Assembly: GCA_030407315.1 (NCBI GenBank)
Contig: JALQPE010002745.1
Coordinates: 1 to 27,907, forward strand
Length of the DNA: 27,907 nt
Source of the DNA: Asparagopsis taxiformis
Taxonomy: Eukaryota; Rhodophyta; Florideophyceae; Bonnemaisoniales; Bonnemaisoniaceae
Reading direction: 5' to 3'
In this document: positions 18,540 through 27,838 of the stretch, piece by piece
Layout of the letters: every line of letters starts with the position of its first letter
How positions within the stretch are numbered: position 1 is the stretch's first letter
Program-made: the position numbers and the translations under genes
The notes under the pieces: model-generated
Seen by the model: only the letters and a program-made list of their open reading frames with translations
Databases searched by the model: none
What the model was told of the DNA's origin: nothing

Positions 18540-18983
18540 GACGGACGACATTGGGTTCGTTCCGCTGCGTAGACGTTTAGAATCTTGTTAGAAAAAAGTA
18601 AACGAAAGAGAATGACATCTCATCTCTGTCGCAATATGTTCCATTTTCAAGTTCTCGGGTTCCACACCCATCAAGGCCTGGATCGAACCCTCTTCGATGG
18701 ATAGGACAAATAGTGGAAGGCTTTTAAGCCTGTGACCAAGCGGCTATTGATTGGTTGGAGGAAGGAAATTACAGAGGAAATTTAGCTGAGTACGGTGCTC
18801 GCGATAGCTGTTAGGTTAAAGTCAAATATGTGTTTCGATTATTTTTCGTACGAAAATGTCTTGCAAAAGACGATGCTTTGTCGTTCTCCTGGAGGGAGTC
18901 CGTTGCATTGCACTCAATTCGAGAGCATCGTCATGAAGGAGAGGATTCTTTCTGCTTGTTAGAATCGGTTTAGAGCACATAGC
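18540..18983. other. Unique sequence, nothing recognised
   Basis: No gene or repeat seen. A GGTTCGATCC motif on the minus strand near 18685 resembles a tRNA B box but has no convincing tRNA around it. Confidence 0.4.
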
Positions 18984-19538
18984 TAATGCATTACTGGCCA
19001 GCCCAGAAATTGTAGAATTTCGGGCAGCAAAAATATTGTAAAAAACCTTGATTTGGGCGGCCGATTGTGCCGTACGGCACACCCCCATTTCAAAAACATG
19101 TTCACATGTGCATGTTTTTGAGAATAGCCCAAATTTTAATTCAAATCAGGGTGTCTAATTTGGCCACAACGGCCCCAGGAACCGACCGCCGCCCCGAGCG
19201 GGGTCATCACTGGCTTCTGTAAGCACCAACTGTAAGGCTAAATGGCGTCTGACGAAGGGTCAATTTCAGGCTCAATACGCCAGGGACAGGTCTTGGTCCT
19301 TGTTCCATCATGGTCCCGCCCCGCTCTCTCACGACCAACCTGAAATGGACGTCCGGTGGATGTCCAGCTCGATTGCATTGCTGGCCAGCCCAGAAATTCT
19401 AAAATTTCGGGCACAAAAAAATATTGCAAAAAACATCGATTTGGGCGGTCGATTGTGCCGTACGGCACACCCCCATCTCAAAAACATGTTCACATGTGCA
19501 TGTTTTTGAGAATAGCCCAAATTTTAATTCAAATCAGG
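18984..19538 (-). repeat. A/B palindromic repeat array, inverted orientation
   Basis: A truncated A copy (about 18984-19150) and a full A copy (19339-19538) are separated by a 188-bp B spacer (19151-19338), all in reverse orientation. With 17701-17891 this mirrors the plus-oriented arrays at 6492-8309 and 12866-13953 about the methyltransferase-SET gene. Confidence 0.85.
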
Positions 19539-19553
19539 ACGTCTTCCGGACAT

Positions 19554-19588
19554 AGGGGTGCTCGCGGCCTAGCTCGACAGCTGTAATT
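19554..19588 (-). repeat. Right half of the inverted pair
   Basis: AGGGGTGCTCG-CGGCCTAGCT-CGACAGCTGTAATT is the reverse complement of 12801-12852 apart from the insertion there and one or two substitutions. It lies directly beyond the last A repeat, as its partner does. Confidence 0.6.
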
Positions 19589-19771
19589 GTACCTCATTAA
19601 ATACTGTTGATGACTGCCTACCGTATACAATCTGGGCTGTTGGCGTATTATCCGGTACTTGACCTGACCTGAACGTTCATCGCAGACCGTTGTGGTTACC
19701 GACACTATACAGCAATCTTTTTTGTATCTCGTGCAACTCAATCGTTCCATCGCTTCCGGGAAAGCTTCATT

Positions 19772-22057
19772 ATGCCGCCGCGTATTGCGAAGAAAGCTCC
19801 AAAGCCTCCGGGCCTCCAGAAAACCCGGTCAGCAGCTGCTGTATCGAGTGCCCGACAATCCCGTGCGAAGAAGCGGTCTGGGCCTACCGGCAGCATTGAA
19901 CCGCGGTCCGGTAGTCGCAAGACGGACCGGCGCAGAACTGGGGATCCGCAGCGAGAAAGTGAGGAAGGAGGAACGGCGCGGAGAGAGATGGGGCTTGACC
20001 GAGGCAAGCGTGCTCGCAGGGACAGTGAACATCATGATGATGACATGATAGTGGCTCAAAACATGTTGGAATTGCGGCAGAGTGCTATGGCAAAGGTAGT
20101 TCCTCCCGGGTTGGCAGATGCGGAGGTGCTGCAGACGGAGTCCCAGCCGGGGGTTCCCGAGACACTGGAGGCTGTGACCCCCACTGCGCCAACTATGCCG
20201 AGTACATCAGCCCCAGCAGGTAATGCAGTCAGGGACCCGAGGATAGCGGCAAGGGATGTTGTTTCTGAGCAACGTTCACAGGATGCCAACTATCATCGGC
20301 GGTCAGGTGGTACTGAGGGGAGAGAGCAGCCGGAGTGCGGGCCTCGTCACAACAGAGTGTCATTGGTGCCAAATATGCGCGTAACGCCCCCGCGACGTCA
20401 GGCTATTGGCGATGGAGGACATCATATTCCCGATAGCGTGGGAGATGGGGGGACGGTGAGGGCAGAGAGGTTGCATCCGCCGGAATCCATCGATTTAATG
20501 GCGAGTCGCATCAATGCGCAGAAGAAGAAGATCGCGGAGCTGGAAAAAAAAGTGTTTAGCCAGGACATAGCAAACAAGGCGCTCACCACGGAGATTGTTG
20601 CGTTGGAGGCTAAGGTGAAGACTCTGCAGGCGGAAAATGCCAGCCTTACTGCAATTGCGAGAACAGGTAGAATCAGTGATCACGGTGGCGGTAAGTCGAA
20701 AATACAGAAAGCCATTCCTGTGAAATACCTTGGAGTTCTTAGGGCGGTTGAGGAAAACCTGACAAAGTGGTGCAAGAACGAGACTATGGAGCTGGACCCT
20801 ATAGCGGAACAAACGCAGAGACGTTGGACTGGACGTACCATCGAGGTAGAGCCGGTAGAAGGGGCACTTTGGAGCGAAAACGGTGTAGGATATATTGCTA
20901 CCCCTCCGGGCTATATCATCAAGAATCTGCAGTGGTATACACCTTCGTACAGGGACGAGAGTGATCTGCTGAATGACTTGGTGCGACACGTACTGCGTCA
21001 AAGTCCGTGGTGTGATGTGTTTTCCGATGAGGAGCAGCGTGTGTGCTGTCAAGAGGCTGTGGCGGGGAGCAAGGAATTGAAAGTGAAGGTGACGCAGAAA
21101 CTGTCCGACGTGATGAGTGCACGGAAGCGTAATGCGAGGGACAGATTGTTCGGTTCGCTGGGGTACACGAAATTAATGTCTAGATGCACGATGCTGACGA
21201 CGCGAGCTGAGATGGACGAGCGAGAGGAACAAAAGCGCGAAGCGTCTGAGAAGCTTTTGAAACGGGAAAGTAACGGTGATTTGGATATGGGGAGGTGGCG
21301 AACGGCACCGTTCTCAGAGCTGCGATACAGCAAAGGCTTGGTTCCTGACAGCTTCGAAATGGAAGTGAATGGTGATGCATGGTTTAACAACCGAGTAGCT
21401 GTGAATGTGCTGGACATCTTCAGGGGTTATTCGATACGACCAGAACAAGTAATGGACATAGAGACGAGCATACTAACGCTGGCGCGCCTGGATGCTTGGC
21501 TAGTGACTACTGTGGAGTGTTTGGATGAACCGAAGGGGAAAGGAGGTGCACGGCAGAAGGAGTTTACAAGGCGGTACAGTCAATATGTGGGGGTAGCTTT
21601 TCAGCAATTAGTTGGTATGGTGGTGTACTGCATGTCTTGTCTCCAAGGCTCGCAAGCAAGGGAAGAAACGGACGTTGTCGAGAGCGAACAGCGGACTAGT
21701 GCACAGTCACGGCATGTGTTTGCAAGCCGTACTGTGACGAGAGAGGCTGTTGAAGTGTGGCAAAGCGGAGAGGGGTCTGGAATTGTTCATGTCGTTGATG
21801 ATGTAAACCGCTGCTCATCACTTGTTCTAGTGTCCGAGGATTGGATTCAATCGCATATTACGTCAAACCTCGGTGCTGTAATGGATTGTGTGATTGCGCA
21901 AGGACTAATTGGCGCAGAACTTTTCGTCGTTGACCCATATGCTGGACACCTGACTGCAAACCTGAATGTCGAAATCAATGCCCCACAGTATGGGGGCATG
22001 GAGCGGCGCCATGCAGCCACTGCTGATAACGGTTTTGGCGTAATGGAGGATGGTTGA
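19772..22057 (+). CDS. Coiled-coil protein of unknown function carried by the element
   Basis: 761 residues from the ATG at 19772 (A at -3). The N terminus is basic and Ala/Pro-rich, typical of a nuclear, disordered tail. A heptad-rich segment at residues about 243-298 (KKKIAELEKKV, ALTTEIVALEAKVKTLQAEN) predicts a coiled coil and hence oligomerisation. Residues about 310-640 look folded, with aromatic and acidic motifs (LSDVMSARKRNARDRLFGSLG, DAWFNNRVAVNVLDIFRGY), but I recognise no family. The C terminus is less ordered. The gene is convergent with the transposase gene, with only 77 bp between stops, as in a two-gene transposon core. A role as a transposase partner or DNA-binding accessory protein, like the second proteins of CACTA elements, is inferred from position only. 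Confidence 0.75.
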   Translation: MPPRIAKKAPKPPGLQKTRSAAAVSSARQSRAKKRSGPTGSIEPRSGSRKTDRRRTGDPQRESEEGGTARREMGLDRGKRARRDSEHHDDDMIVAQNMLELRQSAMAKVVPPGLADAEVLQTESQPGVPETLEAVTPTAPTMPSTSAPAGNAVRDPRIAARDVVSEQRSQDANYHRRSGGTEGREQPECGPRHNRVSLVPNMRVTPPRRQAIGDGGHHIPDSVGDGGTVRAERLHPPESIDLMASRINAQKKKIAELEKKVFSQDIANKALTTEIVALEAKVKTLQAENASLTAIARTGRISDHGGGKSKIQKAIPVKYLGVLRAVEENLTKWCKNETMELDPIAEQTQRRWTGRTIEVEPVEGALWSENGVGYIATPPGYIIKNLQWYTPSYRDESDLLNDLVRHVLRQSPWCDVFSDEEQRVCCQEAVAGSKELKVKVTQKLSDVMSARKRNARDRLFGSLGYTKLMSRCTMLTTRAEMDEREEQKREASEKLLKRESNGDLDMGRWRTAPFSELRYSKGLVPDSFEMEVNGDAWFNNRVAVNVLDIFRGYSIRPEQVMDIETSILTLARLDAWLVTTVECLDEPKGKGGARQKEFTRRYSQYVGVAFQQLVGMVVYCMSCLQGSQAREETDVVESEQRTSAQSRHVFASRTVTREAVEVWQSGEGSGIVHVVDDVNRCSSLVLVSEDWIQSHITSNLGAVMDCVIAQGLIGAELFVVDPYAGHLTANLNVEINAPQYGGMERRHAATADNGFGVMEDG

Positions 22058-22134
22058 AATTAGTGCAGTAAATGTGACGTTGACTAGAAGGTTTATCATG
22101 TAGTACATTATCAATAGAGTGCTGCGATTTAGAT

Positions 22135-25100
22135 TTATTCTTCTTCATTATCATCTGTGAATTGGTAATCAGTGTTGGTGTAGAAGCGGTTGAGATAGAA
22201 ACGGTGGTCCGACCAGTGCATTTGTTTCGTAAATGGCTTGACTGGAAAGTTACTTCGTACGATGTGCACGGTGCCAGATATAGTAGATGCAGGAATGAGG
22301 TCAAACCAAGGACCACCTGCACTGTGGGATGCAGTGTCATTGCTGTCAACGGATCCGTTGTCCGGGTCCCATGTGGACCACTTTAAACAAATGCACCCAA
22401 GTGATTTTTCCACAGCGGTTTTTGGGGCAAAGCAGGTCATATACTGAACGAAAGCGAGTTCTACAGGTTGAAACAGGTTTGGAGACTGCAGGCGTACCAG
22501 TGCCAGGACGCGCCCTACCCATATGGTTCTGTAGTCATCGGCAGTTCCGGAGATGACGACAAAGGAGTACTGCGATCTCTTTGCGGGGCCGAACGATGAA
22601 GTTGCAAAGACGCGCTGCTGCTTGTGCCTCGACACGTTTGTGGGGCGAAGCATGCCACTGTGCGGGTCAAAGTCGTCGGCATCTGGGACGTACCCTCCCA
22701 TGACGTAGGCGGACTTTACCACGGTGACGGAAATGTCCATGTCATGTATTGGAGGGCCTTCTGCCGTGGCGCGCAGTCTAGCGAGGGTGAGGAACGCTTG
22801 TGCAGCTGTGTCACCGAGTTGCTGGAATAGCGTTATGGTGCCAGACGGGAACGAGGAGTTGTGCAGCGGCAAAAGAGTGGCAGGATCGGGCTGTCCGTCG
22901 ATATCTGCAACGAGGAGGGTTGCATCGGGCAGCAGGGAGGCAAAGTCGTGCAGTGCAACGGTGAATCCGTCGCGAACGAGTACTGCACCGTCTGTGGGCG
23001 ATATCATGCGTGCGTTTCCCAATGTGTTCGATGGGGTATGACCAGTTGGAGTGGCCAAGGAGAATTCCATGTGGCGAATAGTCTCTTCCATGGCTGTGGA
23101 GCGCCTTCGAGAGGTTTTCCTATAACTCTGTTTGAACAGAAGATGCGAGTGTTCGTAGGGGCCTGCATCAATGTGTTCCAGGGCGCCATATCTCTGCAAG
23201 TCACCGGGAAGATGGTCTAGAAGATGGAACTTGAAAGTTTTGAGACCTGTGGTGTGGAATGGGCCGAGGGTGGAGAGCATTGATTGTTTGAAATAGGAAA
23301 TGGAGTTCTGGAGGCTTTCTAGTTCGGCGGCAGTCCAGTGCTTGATGCGACCGCGTTTCATGACCCATGCGACGAGGTCAGAGTATTGCGTGCAGATGGA
23401 AGTGAGGGGGGCTGTATCTACTTCGTCACAGCATGTGTCAATGAATGCTGCGATGAAAGGGAACACCATGTCGACATGGTGATAGTCTTTGGCTGCGAGC
23501 ATGCCGCGTATGCCGTCCTCCGTGAAGAGGCCGTTCAAATTGGTGCCCTTCTCACCCTTGGAGAAGTCGACATGAAGACCGGTGATGTAGTAGTCGCGTT
23601 CGATAGCGGACAGAATGCTGTTTGAGCCGGCGAGGATGGATTTTTTCACCTTCTTGAAGGTGCGAGGTGTCCCGGAATGGGAGGCAGTGGTGGTGAGGTC
23701 TGGGGAGCTGAGGCGGTGGACAATGCACTGTTTGATGAGCTTTGAGATGCCGAGGTGGAGATTGTGCAGAGGCTCGAAGGAGAAAATGTTGTAGGGGTCT
23801 AGGGGACTGTTGGTGGGTAAAAGAGCGGTCGATTCGAGGACAGAGTGTTGTTCGAGGAGGGAGAGAGCTTCGAGCGGAGCAGTTGTATGCTCCTGAGCGC
23901 TCTCTTGGCGTGCAGAGCGTGTATCATCGAGGGAGCGGGGCTGGTGTGGCGCGCTGGATTCAAGTTGAGTGGCGGGGATGTAGCAGCGGTGGCAGGGATG
24001 TGTGGTGGTAGTGCTGTTGCGAGTGCATGAGAGCTCTTTGGCCTCTGGAAAGTCGCAGCAATAATTGGCTAGGATGGGAAAGCATTGGCGGGCAGTTGCA
24101 GTGGAGTCTGTGCAGGGGAACCCGGAAGAGAACGCGGTGGATAGGGACGAAAACACTTTTTCGAGTGCTTTATGAAGAATATCAATTTTGCGAGCGCGAC
24201 TAGCAGAACTAGAGGTTGTCGGCATTTCATCACCGAACAAGGCGTTGGACGAAGGGTTAACAATGTACGGAAGATACCCGACGATGGTGAGGCCGGTACG
24301 GATGCAGTGGCGACGGAGGGGGGCGGAGAAGTTGAGCAGTGTGACGTGTATGGGGTATGCGACGATTGCGGAGCTCTTGAGGCTTGTGCTGCTCTTGTCG
24401 GAGTACACTTGGAGGAGGCCGGCAAAGGAGGAAGCGGTGGGATCATTTTCCTCTGCCCATACGACCTGTGGATCTTCCGAGAGCTGCACGCGCTGTCTAG
24501 TAACCTGGTGCAGCGTTTTCGCGAATTCTGTGTGTAGGGGATGAGAAAATATTGCGGTGCCGTCTGGGGCGGTCTGTGGGGAGGGGTGGAAGAGAGTATT
24601 TTGGTCGTTAGCCAGTGCTAACTGCCTGCGGAGCATGTCGACTGGGTCGCGGAGGTACAGCTGTGCCGAGTACTTACCAGTTTTGTCTGGAATGATGTGG
24701 CTCTTGTAACCTTCGGTGCGGAAATGTGTTTCGACCATGGAAGCGGTAACGTGGCGACATTCTTCTACGGTGCGAACGGCGCTGTTGAACTTTTCTAGGG
24801 AGAATGCGGGGTCTTGTAGGATGGTGATGACTTCGCTCACGCGGCCAGCGCCGGCCTTGTACTCGAGGGTTGTGAGACTGGCGGCGAGGGATTGCACGAG
24901 GAGGTCTGCGCGGGAGGGGGTTGAGGTTGGTGGCAGTGAAGCGTCACAGGGTGAGTCGCTGGAGGAAGCACGACCAGATTCTGGGTCTGGGGAGCTGGGT
25001 TGCGGGGAATCATGGTCGCCGTTTCGAGCAGGCTCATGGGTGACGGCAGGGACACGAGCGTTGTTGAAATGTTGGGGAGAGGGGTTGAAACGGTAGCGAC

Positions 25101-25173
25101 ACGTTCGCTCATGCAGCGCGAGCGCATAAGCATCTACGCAGTAGTAGAAGCACCCTTCATACTTGCATTCCAT
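22135..25173 (-). CDS. Plavaka/CACTA-like DDE transposase
   Basis: 1012 residues in one exon. The N terminus holds a C2HC zinc finger (C3, C8, H21, C25), as is usual at the start of Plavaka-type transposases. A disordered Ser/Pro linker follows to about 90. The core carries VYSDKSSTSL (D259), AYPIHVTLLN (272-281), GYLPYI, then YCCDFPEAKEL (D374) followed by THPCHRC, and EPLHNLHLGISK (467-478). These match in order the SDK-x-x-x-S, AYP-x-x-x-TLGN, D-x-PE, C-x-x-C and LH-x-x-x-x-G landmarks of this superfamily. Near the C-terminal part, KFHLLDHLPGDLQRYG and TSRRRST also fit. The frame is intact, with no stop or shift, so the enzyme may be active. It would cut at the TIRs and subterminal modules. 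KDZ and other CACTA relatives are the main alternatives. Confidence 0.75.
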   Translation of the reverse strand: MECKYEGCFYYCVDAYALALHERTCRYRFNPSPQHFNNARVPAVTHEPARNGDHDSPQPSSPDPESGRASSSDSPCDASLPPTSTPSRADLLVQSLAASLTTLEYKAGAGRVSEVITILQDPAFSLEKFNSAVRTVEECRHVTASMVETHFRTEGYKSHIIPDKTGKYSAQLYLRDPVDMLRRQLALANDQNTLFHPSPQTAPDGTAIFSHPLHTEFAKTLHQVTRQRVQLSEDPQVVWAEENDPTASSFAGLLQVYSDKSSTSLKSSAIVAYPIHVTLLNFSAPLRRHCIRTGLTIVGYLPYIVNPSSNALFGDEMPTTSSSASRARKIDILHKALEKVFSSLSTAFSSGFPCTDSTATARQCFPILANYCCDFPEAKELSCTRNSTTTTHPCHRCYIPATQLESSAPHQPRSLDDTRSARQESAQEHTTAPLEALSLLEQHSVLESTALLPTNSPLDPYNIFSFEPLHNLHLGISKLIKQCIVHRLSSPDLTTTASHSGTPRTFKKVKKSILAGSNSILSAIERDYYITGLHVDFSKGEKGTNLNGLFTEDGIRGMLAAKDYHHVDMVFPFIAAFIDTCCDEVDTAPLTSICTQYSDLVAWVMKRGRIKHWTAAELESLQNSISYFKQSMLSTLGPFHTTGLKTFKFHLLDHLPGDLQRYGALEHIDAGPYEHSHLLFKQSYRKTSRRRSTAMEETIRHMEFSLATPTGHTPSNTLGNARMISPTDGAVLVRDGFTVALHDFASLLPDATLLVADIDGQPDPATLLPLHNSSFPSGTITLFQQLGDTAAQAFLTLARLRATAEGPPIHDMDISVTVVKSAYVMGGYVPDADDFDPHSGMLRPTNVSRHKQQRVFATSSFGPAKRSQYSFVVISGTADDYRTIWVGRVLALVRLQSPNLFQPVELAFVQYMTCFAPKTAVEKSLGCICLKWSTWDPDNGSVDSNDTASHSAGGPWFDLIPASTISGTVHIVRSNFPVKPFTKQMHWSDHRFYLNRFYTNTDYQFTDDNEEE

Positions 25174-25770
25174 GTCGAGTTTTGACGCAAAAGGGAGGAT
25201 TGCGAGCTGAACAGGGGAGACTGTGCCGTCCAGATGCGACCAATTTTATTTTTGTGGTGCTTTCGAGACTTGGAATGTAACGTGTTCGTAGTTTTTTGGG
25301 TAGTAGTTTTGTGCTCACTCCAGCTGACATCCCAACGGTGGAATTTAACCGAGAGTTCAATCATTTCCAACTGTTACATCACATTGCGTGCTGGCAACGT
25401 GTGCATGGAAGGACGAACGACTGCCCTGGGAGATGAATTTTCAATTAATTCATTTGTAATAATAAACTTTTTTATTTCCAAACTTCGTGGAATCTGAATG
25501 TGCTTTACAGCGGATATGCCACAGATCATGTAAGGAAAGCAAATGGATTCTCATATATATGATTATATGTTTATATTCGTTGTTCTCGATCCGGATCTCT
25601 TTGTTCGGGGAATCAGAGACCATGGCTTGGGCCATACTCAATCTCACTGCCGGCGATGATTTCGAGTATGCACAGCAAGACTTAAGCGGACGCAGAAAGC
25701 TGTCCGGTCGACGCCGCAGGCTCCACTCCGCCCTCATCACCGACTGATCTTCTTTGACCGACTTTGCTTT
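25174..25770. other. Region upstream of the transposase; small uncertain ORFs
   Basis: AT-rich upstream sequence of the transposase gene. Frames of 86 residues (plus, 25487-25747) and 96 residues (minus, 25450-25740) overlap each other. A 42-residue plus-strand reading from the ATG at 25622 has a good context (GACCATGGC) and an Arg-rich end, but I cannot decide which strand, if either, is coding. Confidence 0.3.
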
Positions 25771-25808
25771 GTACGTGCGCGAATCTTGATCAAGATTCGC
25801 GCACGTAC
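25771..25808. repeat. 38-bp perfect palindrome
   Basis: The 19-base arm GTACGTGCGCGAATCTTGA is followed immediately by its exact reverse complement, with no spacer or mismatch. A second perfect palindrome, TACCCTCGAGGGTA, lies at 25824-25837. Confidence 0.9.
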
Positions 25809-25934
25809 CTTCGTTCCATCCTCTACCCTCGAGGGTATGCGTTGAGGGAAGCGTGGGTTTTGAGTCTGACTATTTCCGTTGATGCGATATTTTTCATGGG
25901 AAGCCTGTTGACTGATGGTGTGTATTGAGCGGAG

Positions 25935-26892
25935 GATGGAAGAGAGGTACGTGAAGTTTTGAAAGTATGCTGTGAGGGAAGGTTGATTTTGAGTCTGACT
26001 GTTGTGGTTGATTCCGATGTTGTGTAGATGATGCAGGAATGTTGATGACGGAAGGTAAGTTTCATTGAGTGCCAAGATGTGCTTTGCGAAGATATGGACT
26101 GCTGACTATGATTATTGTTAATTGCAAGGTTTTTGGATCATGGTTTGTATTGTGTGTAGGATGGATGAGAGGTACATTTGCGAGTTCTCAGGGTATGTAG
26201 CGAGGGAAACGTTGGTTTTCAATCTGACTGTTGCGATTGAATCCGATGTTGCGTAGGTGATGGAGGAATAGTGATGACGGAAGGTAAGTCACATTGGGCG
26301 CCCAGACCGGTTGTGCGAAGATGCGGAATGCTGACTACTTTTCTTGGCTACACGATTACGTGATTTATGGTTTTTATTGTGTGCAGGATGGAACAGGTAA
26401 AGTAAGTGTGCGAGTTTTGAAAGTAAGCAGCGAGGGAAGGTTGGTTTTGAGTCTGACTATTTCCGTTGATGCGATATTTTTCATTGGAAGCCTATTGAGT
26501 CATGGTGTGTATTGTGTGGAGCGAAGGTAAGTGTGCGAGTTTTGAAAGTATGCTGTGATGGAAGGTTGGTTTTGAGTCTGACTGTTGTGGTTGATTCCGA
26601 TGTTGTGTAGATGATGCAGGAATGTTGATGACAGAAGGTAAGTTTTACTGAGCACCAAGACTTGTTTTGCGAAGATATGGACTGCTGACTTTGATTATTC
26701 ATTGCAAGGTTTTTGGATCATGGTTTGTATTTTGTGTAGGATGGATGATTCAGTCATCCTCTCGGAGAGGTAAGTAAGGGAGTTTCTAGGATATCTGTCG
26801 TGGTAAGCGTTGCTTTTGAGTCTGACTGTTGTGGTTGATTCTGATGTTGTGTATGTGATGCAGGAGTGGTGAAGCAGGAACGGCAGGACTGA
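25935..26892 (+). other. Tandem array of putative micro-exons and introns
   Basis: Two intron types alternate, each with a GTAAGT-like or GTAC donor, a CTGAC branch-type motif and a TGTAG or GCAG acceptor. They separate tiny exon-like blocks: 25935-25946 (12 nt), 26028-26054 (27), 26160-26171 (12), 26257-26283 (27), 26387-26396 or -26401 (10 or 15), 26611-26637 (27), 26740-26769 (30) and a terminal block from 26864. Nearly all are multiples of three. In one phase the 27-nt blocks read DDAGMLMTE or GDGGIVMTE and the 12-nt blocks GWKR or GWMR, and the last block ends at a TGA (26890-26892). The block at 26387 meets a TAA in that phase if it is 15 nt long, and the unit at 26402-26526 has lost its acceptor. 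The array may thus be partly decayed. No first exon is identified. Confidence 0.4.
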
Positions 26893-27229
26893 AGGAGAGT
26901 GAAGAAGGGATGTAGGAAGATGGGGAATGAAGCTGTGAGGTGTTTCTGGTATGTGTATATTTTGGGGCATACGATAGAAGTGAGAGTGCGTTTCAAGTGG
27001 TGTAAGATTTTGCTGACCATGTTCGTGTTTGATGTCTTGATGATTTAATGGGCTGGGGTGGTGTCGAGGAAAGCGGGGATGGTATTGGGAAGGAGCGTAT
27101 TTTTTGTAATCTAGGTCGTGAGGGTTCTTGCAGTATGTGCGGATGGTGGTGCATGGCGTTCGGATGGTAGGGAGAACGCGATAGTGAGGGAGATGGGTGA
27201 TCGACGATATGCTGACAGGTATTTTGTAT
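26893..27229. other. G/T-rich right subterminal zone, no gene
   Basis: The plus strand is rich in G and T with purine runs (GGTGGTG, GAGGGAG). Long minus-strand frames here are low-complexity Pro/Ser/His readings, and I do not call them genes. Confidence 0.5.
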
Positions 27230-27330
27230 TCTGGCTGGATACGTATTTCCTATTCTAACCGGGTATTTATTTCCTATTCTAACCGGGTATTTATTTCCTA
27301 TTCTGACCAGATATGTATTCCCTATTCTAG
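27230..27330. repeat. 24-bp tandem repeat, about four copies
   Basis: TTTCCTATTCTAACCGGGTA-type units recur every 24 bp (TTTCC at 27246, 27270 and 27294), with a diverged copy after them. Confidence 0.75.
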
Positions 27331-27452
27331 AGAGACGTATTGTATACGAGCAGTTTCCTAAATGAGAGAATAAAATACGGTCCGATATGGGCCCTGAATT
27401 TACCATCCGCTGTAATTTCTTCCCTCCCGGTTTTCGCTGATATATTGTATAC

Positions 27453-27753
27453 TGGATGTCGGGTCCTAGTATTCCGCCATATGTACTAGAGAAAGTGGAT
27501 GTCGGGTCCTAGTATTCCGCCATATGTACTAGAGAAAGTGGATGTCGGGTCCTAGTATTCCGCCATATGTACTAGAGAAAGTGGATGTCGGGTCCTAGTA
27601 TTCCGCCATATGTACTAGAGAAAGTGGATGTCGGGTCCTAGTATTCCGCCAAATGTACTAGAGAAAGTGGATGTCGGGTCCTAGTATTCCGCCATATGTA
27701 CTAGAGAAAGTGGATGTCGGGCCCTAGTATTCCGCCATATGTACTAGAGAAAG
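27453..27753. repeat. Seven tandem copies of a 43-bp subterminal repeat
   Basis: Units start at 27453, 27496, 27539, 27582, 27625, 27668 and 27711, exactly 43 bp apart. They are nearly identical, with single substitutions in the fifth (CCAAATG) and seventh (GGGCCC) copies. Each holds TGGATGTCGGGTCC and an interrupted palindrome CTAGTA...TACTAG, the same modules as the TIR. Such uniformity implies recent amplification. They are candidate transposase binding sites. Confidence 0.9.
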
Positions 27754-27804
27754 TGGACGTCCGCATCCAAAAAATTTTTATTTTTTTTTGGACGCGGACG
27801 TTCA
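27754..27804. repeat. Right subterminal hairpin
   Basis: TGGACGTCCGCATCCAAAAAA pairs with the complementary arm ending GGACGCGGACGTTCA across a short A/T loop. It corresponds in position and motif content to the hairpin at 4922-4967 near the left end. Confidence 0.7.
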
Positions 27805-27838
27805 TTTGTTCTAGTAAATCTCGGGCCGACTAGGACCC

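Noticed and set aside
18660..18780. tRNA gene or tRNA-derived SINE on the minus strand (GGTTCGATCC B-box-like motif)
   Set aside because: No acceptable A box at the right distance and no cloverleaf could be drawn; a single 10-base match is weak.
27453..27753. CRISPR array
   Set aside because: The 43-bp units are contiguous with no unique spacers, and the context is a eukaryotic transposon end.
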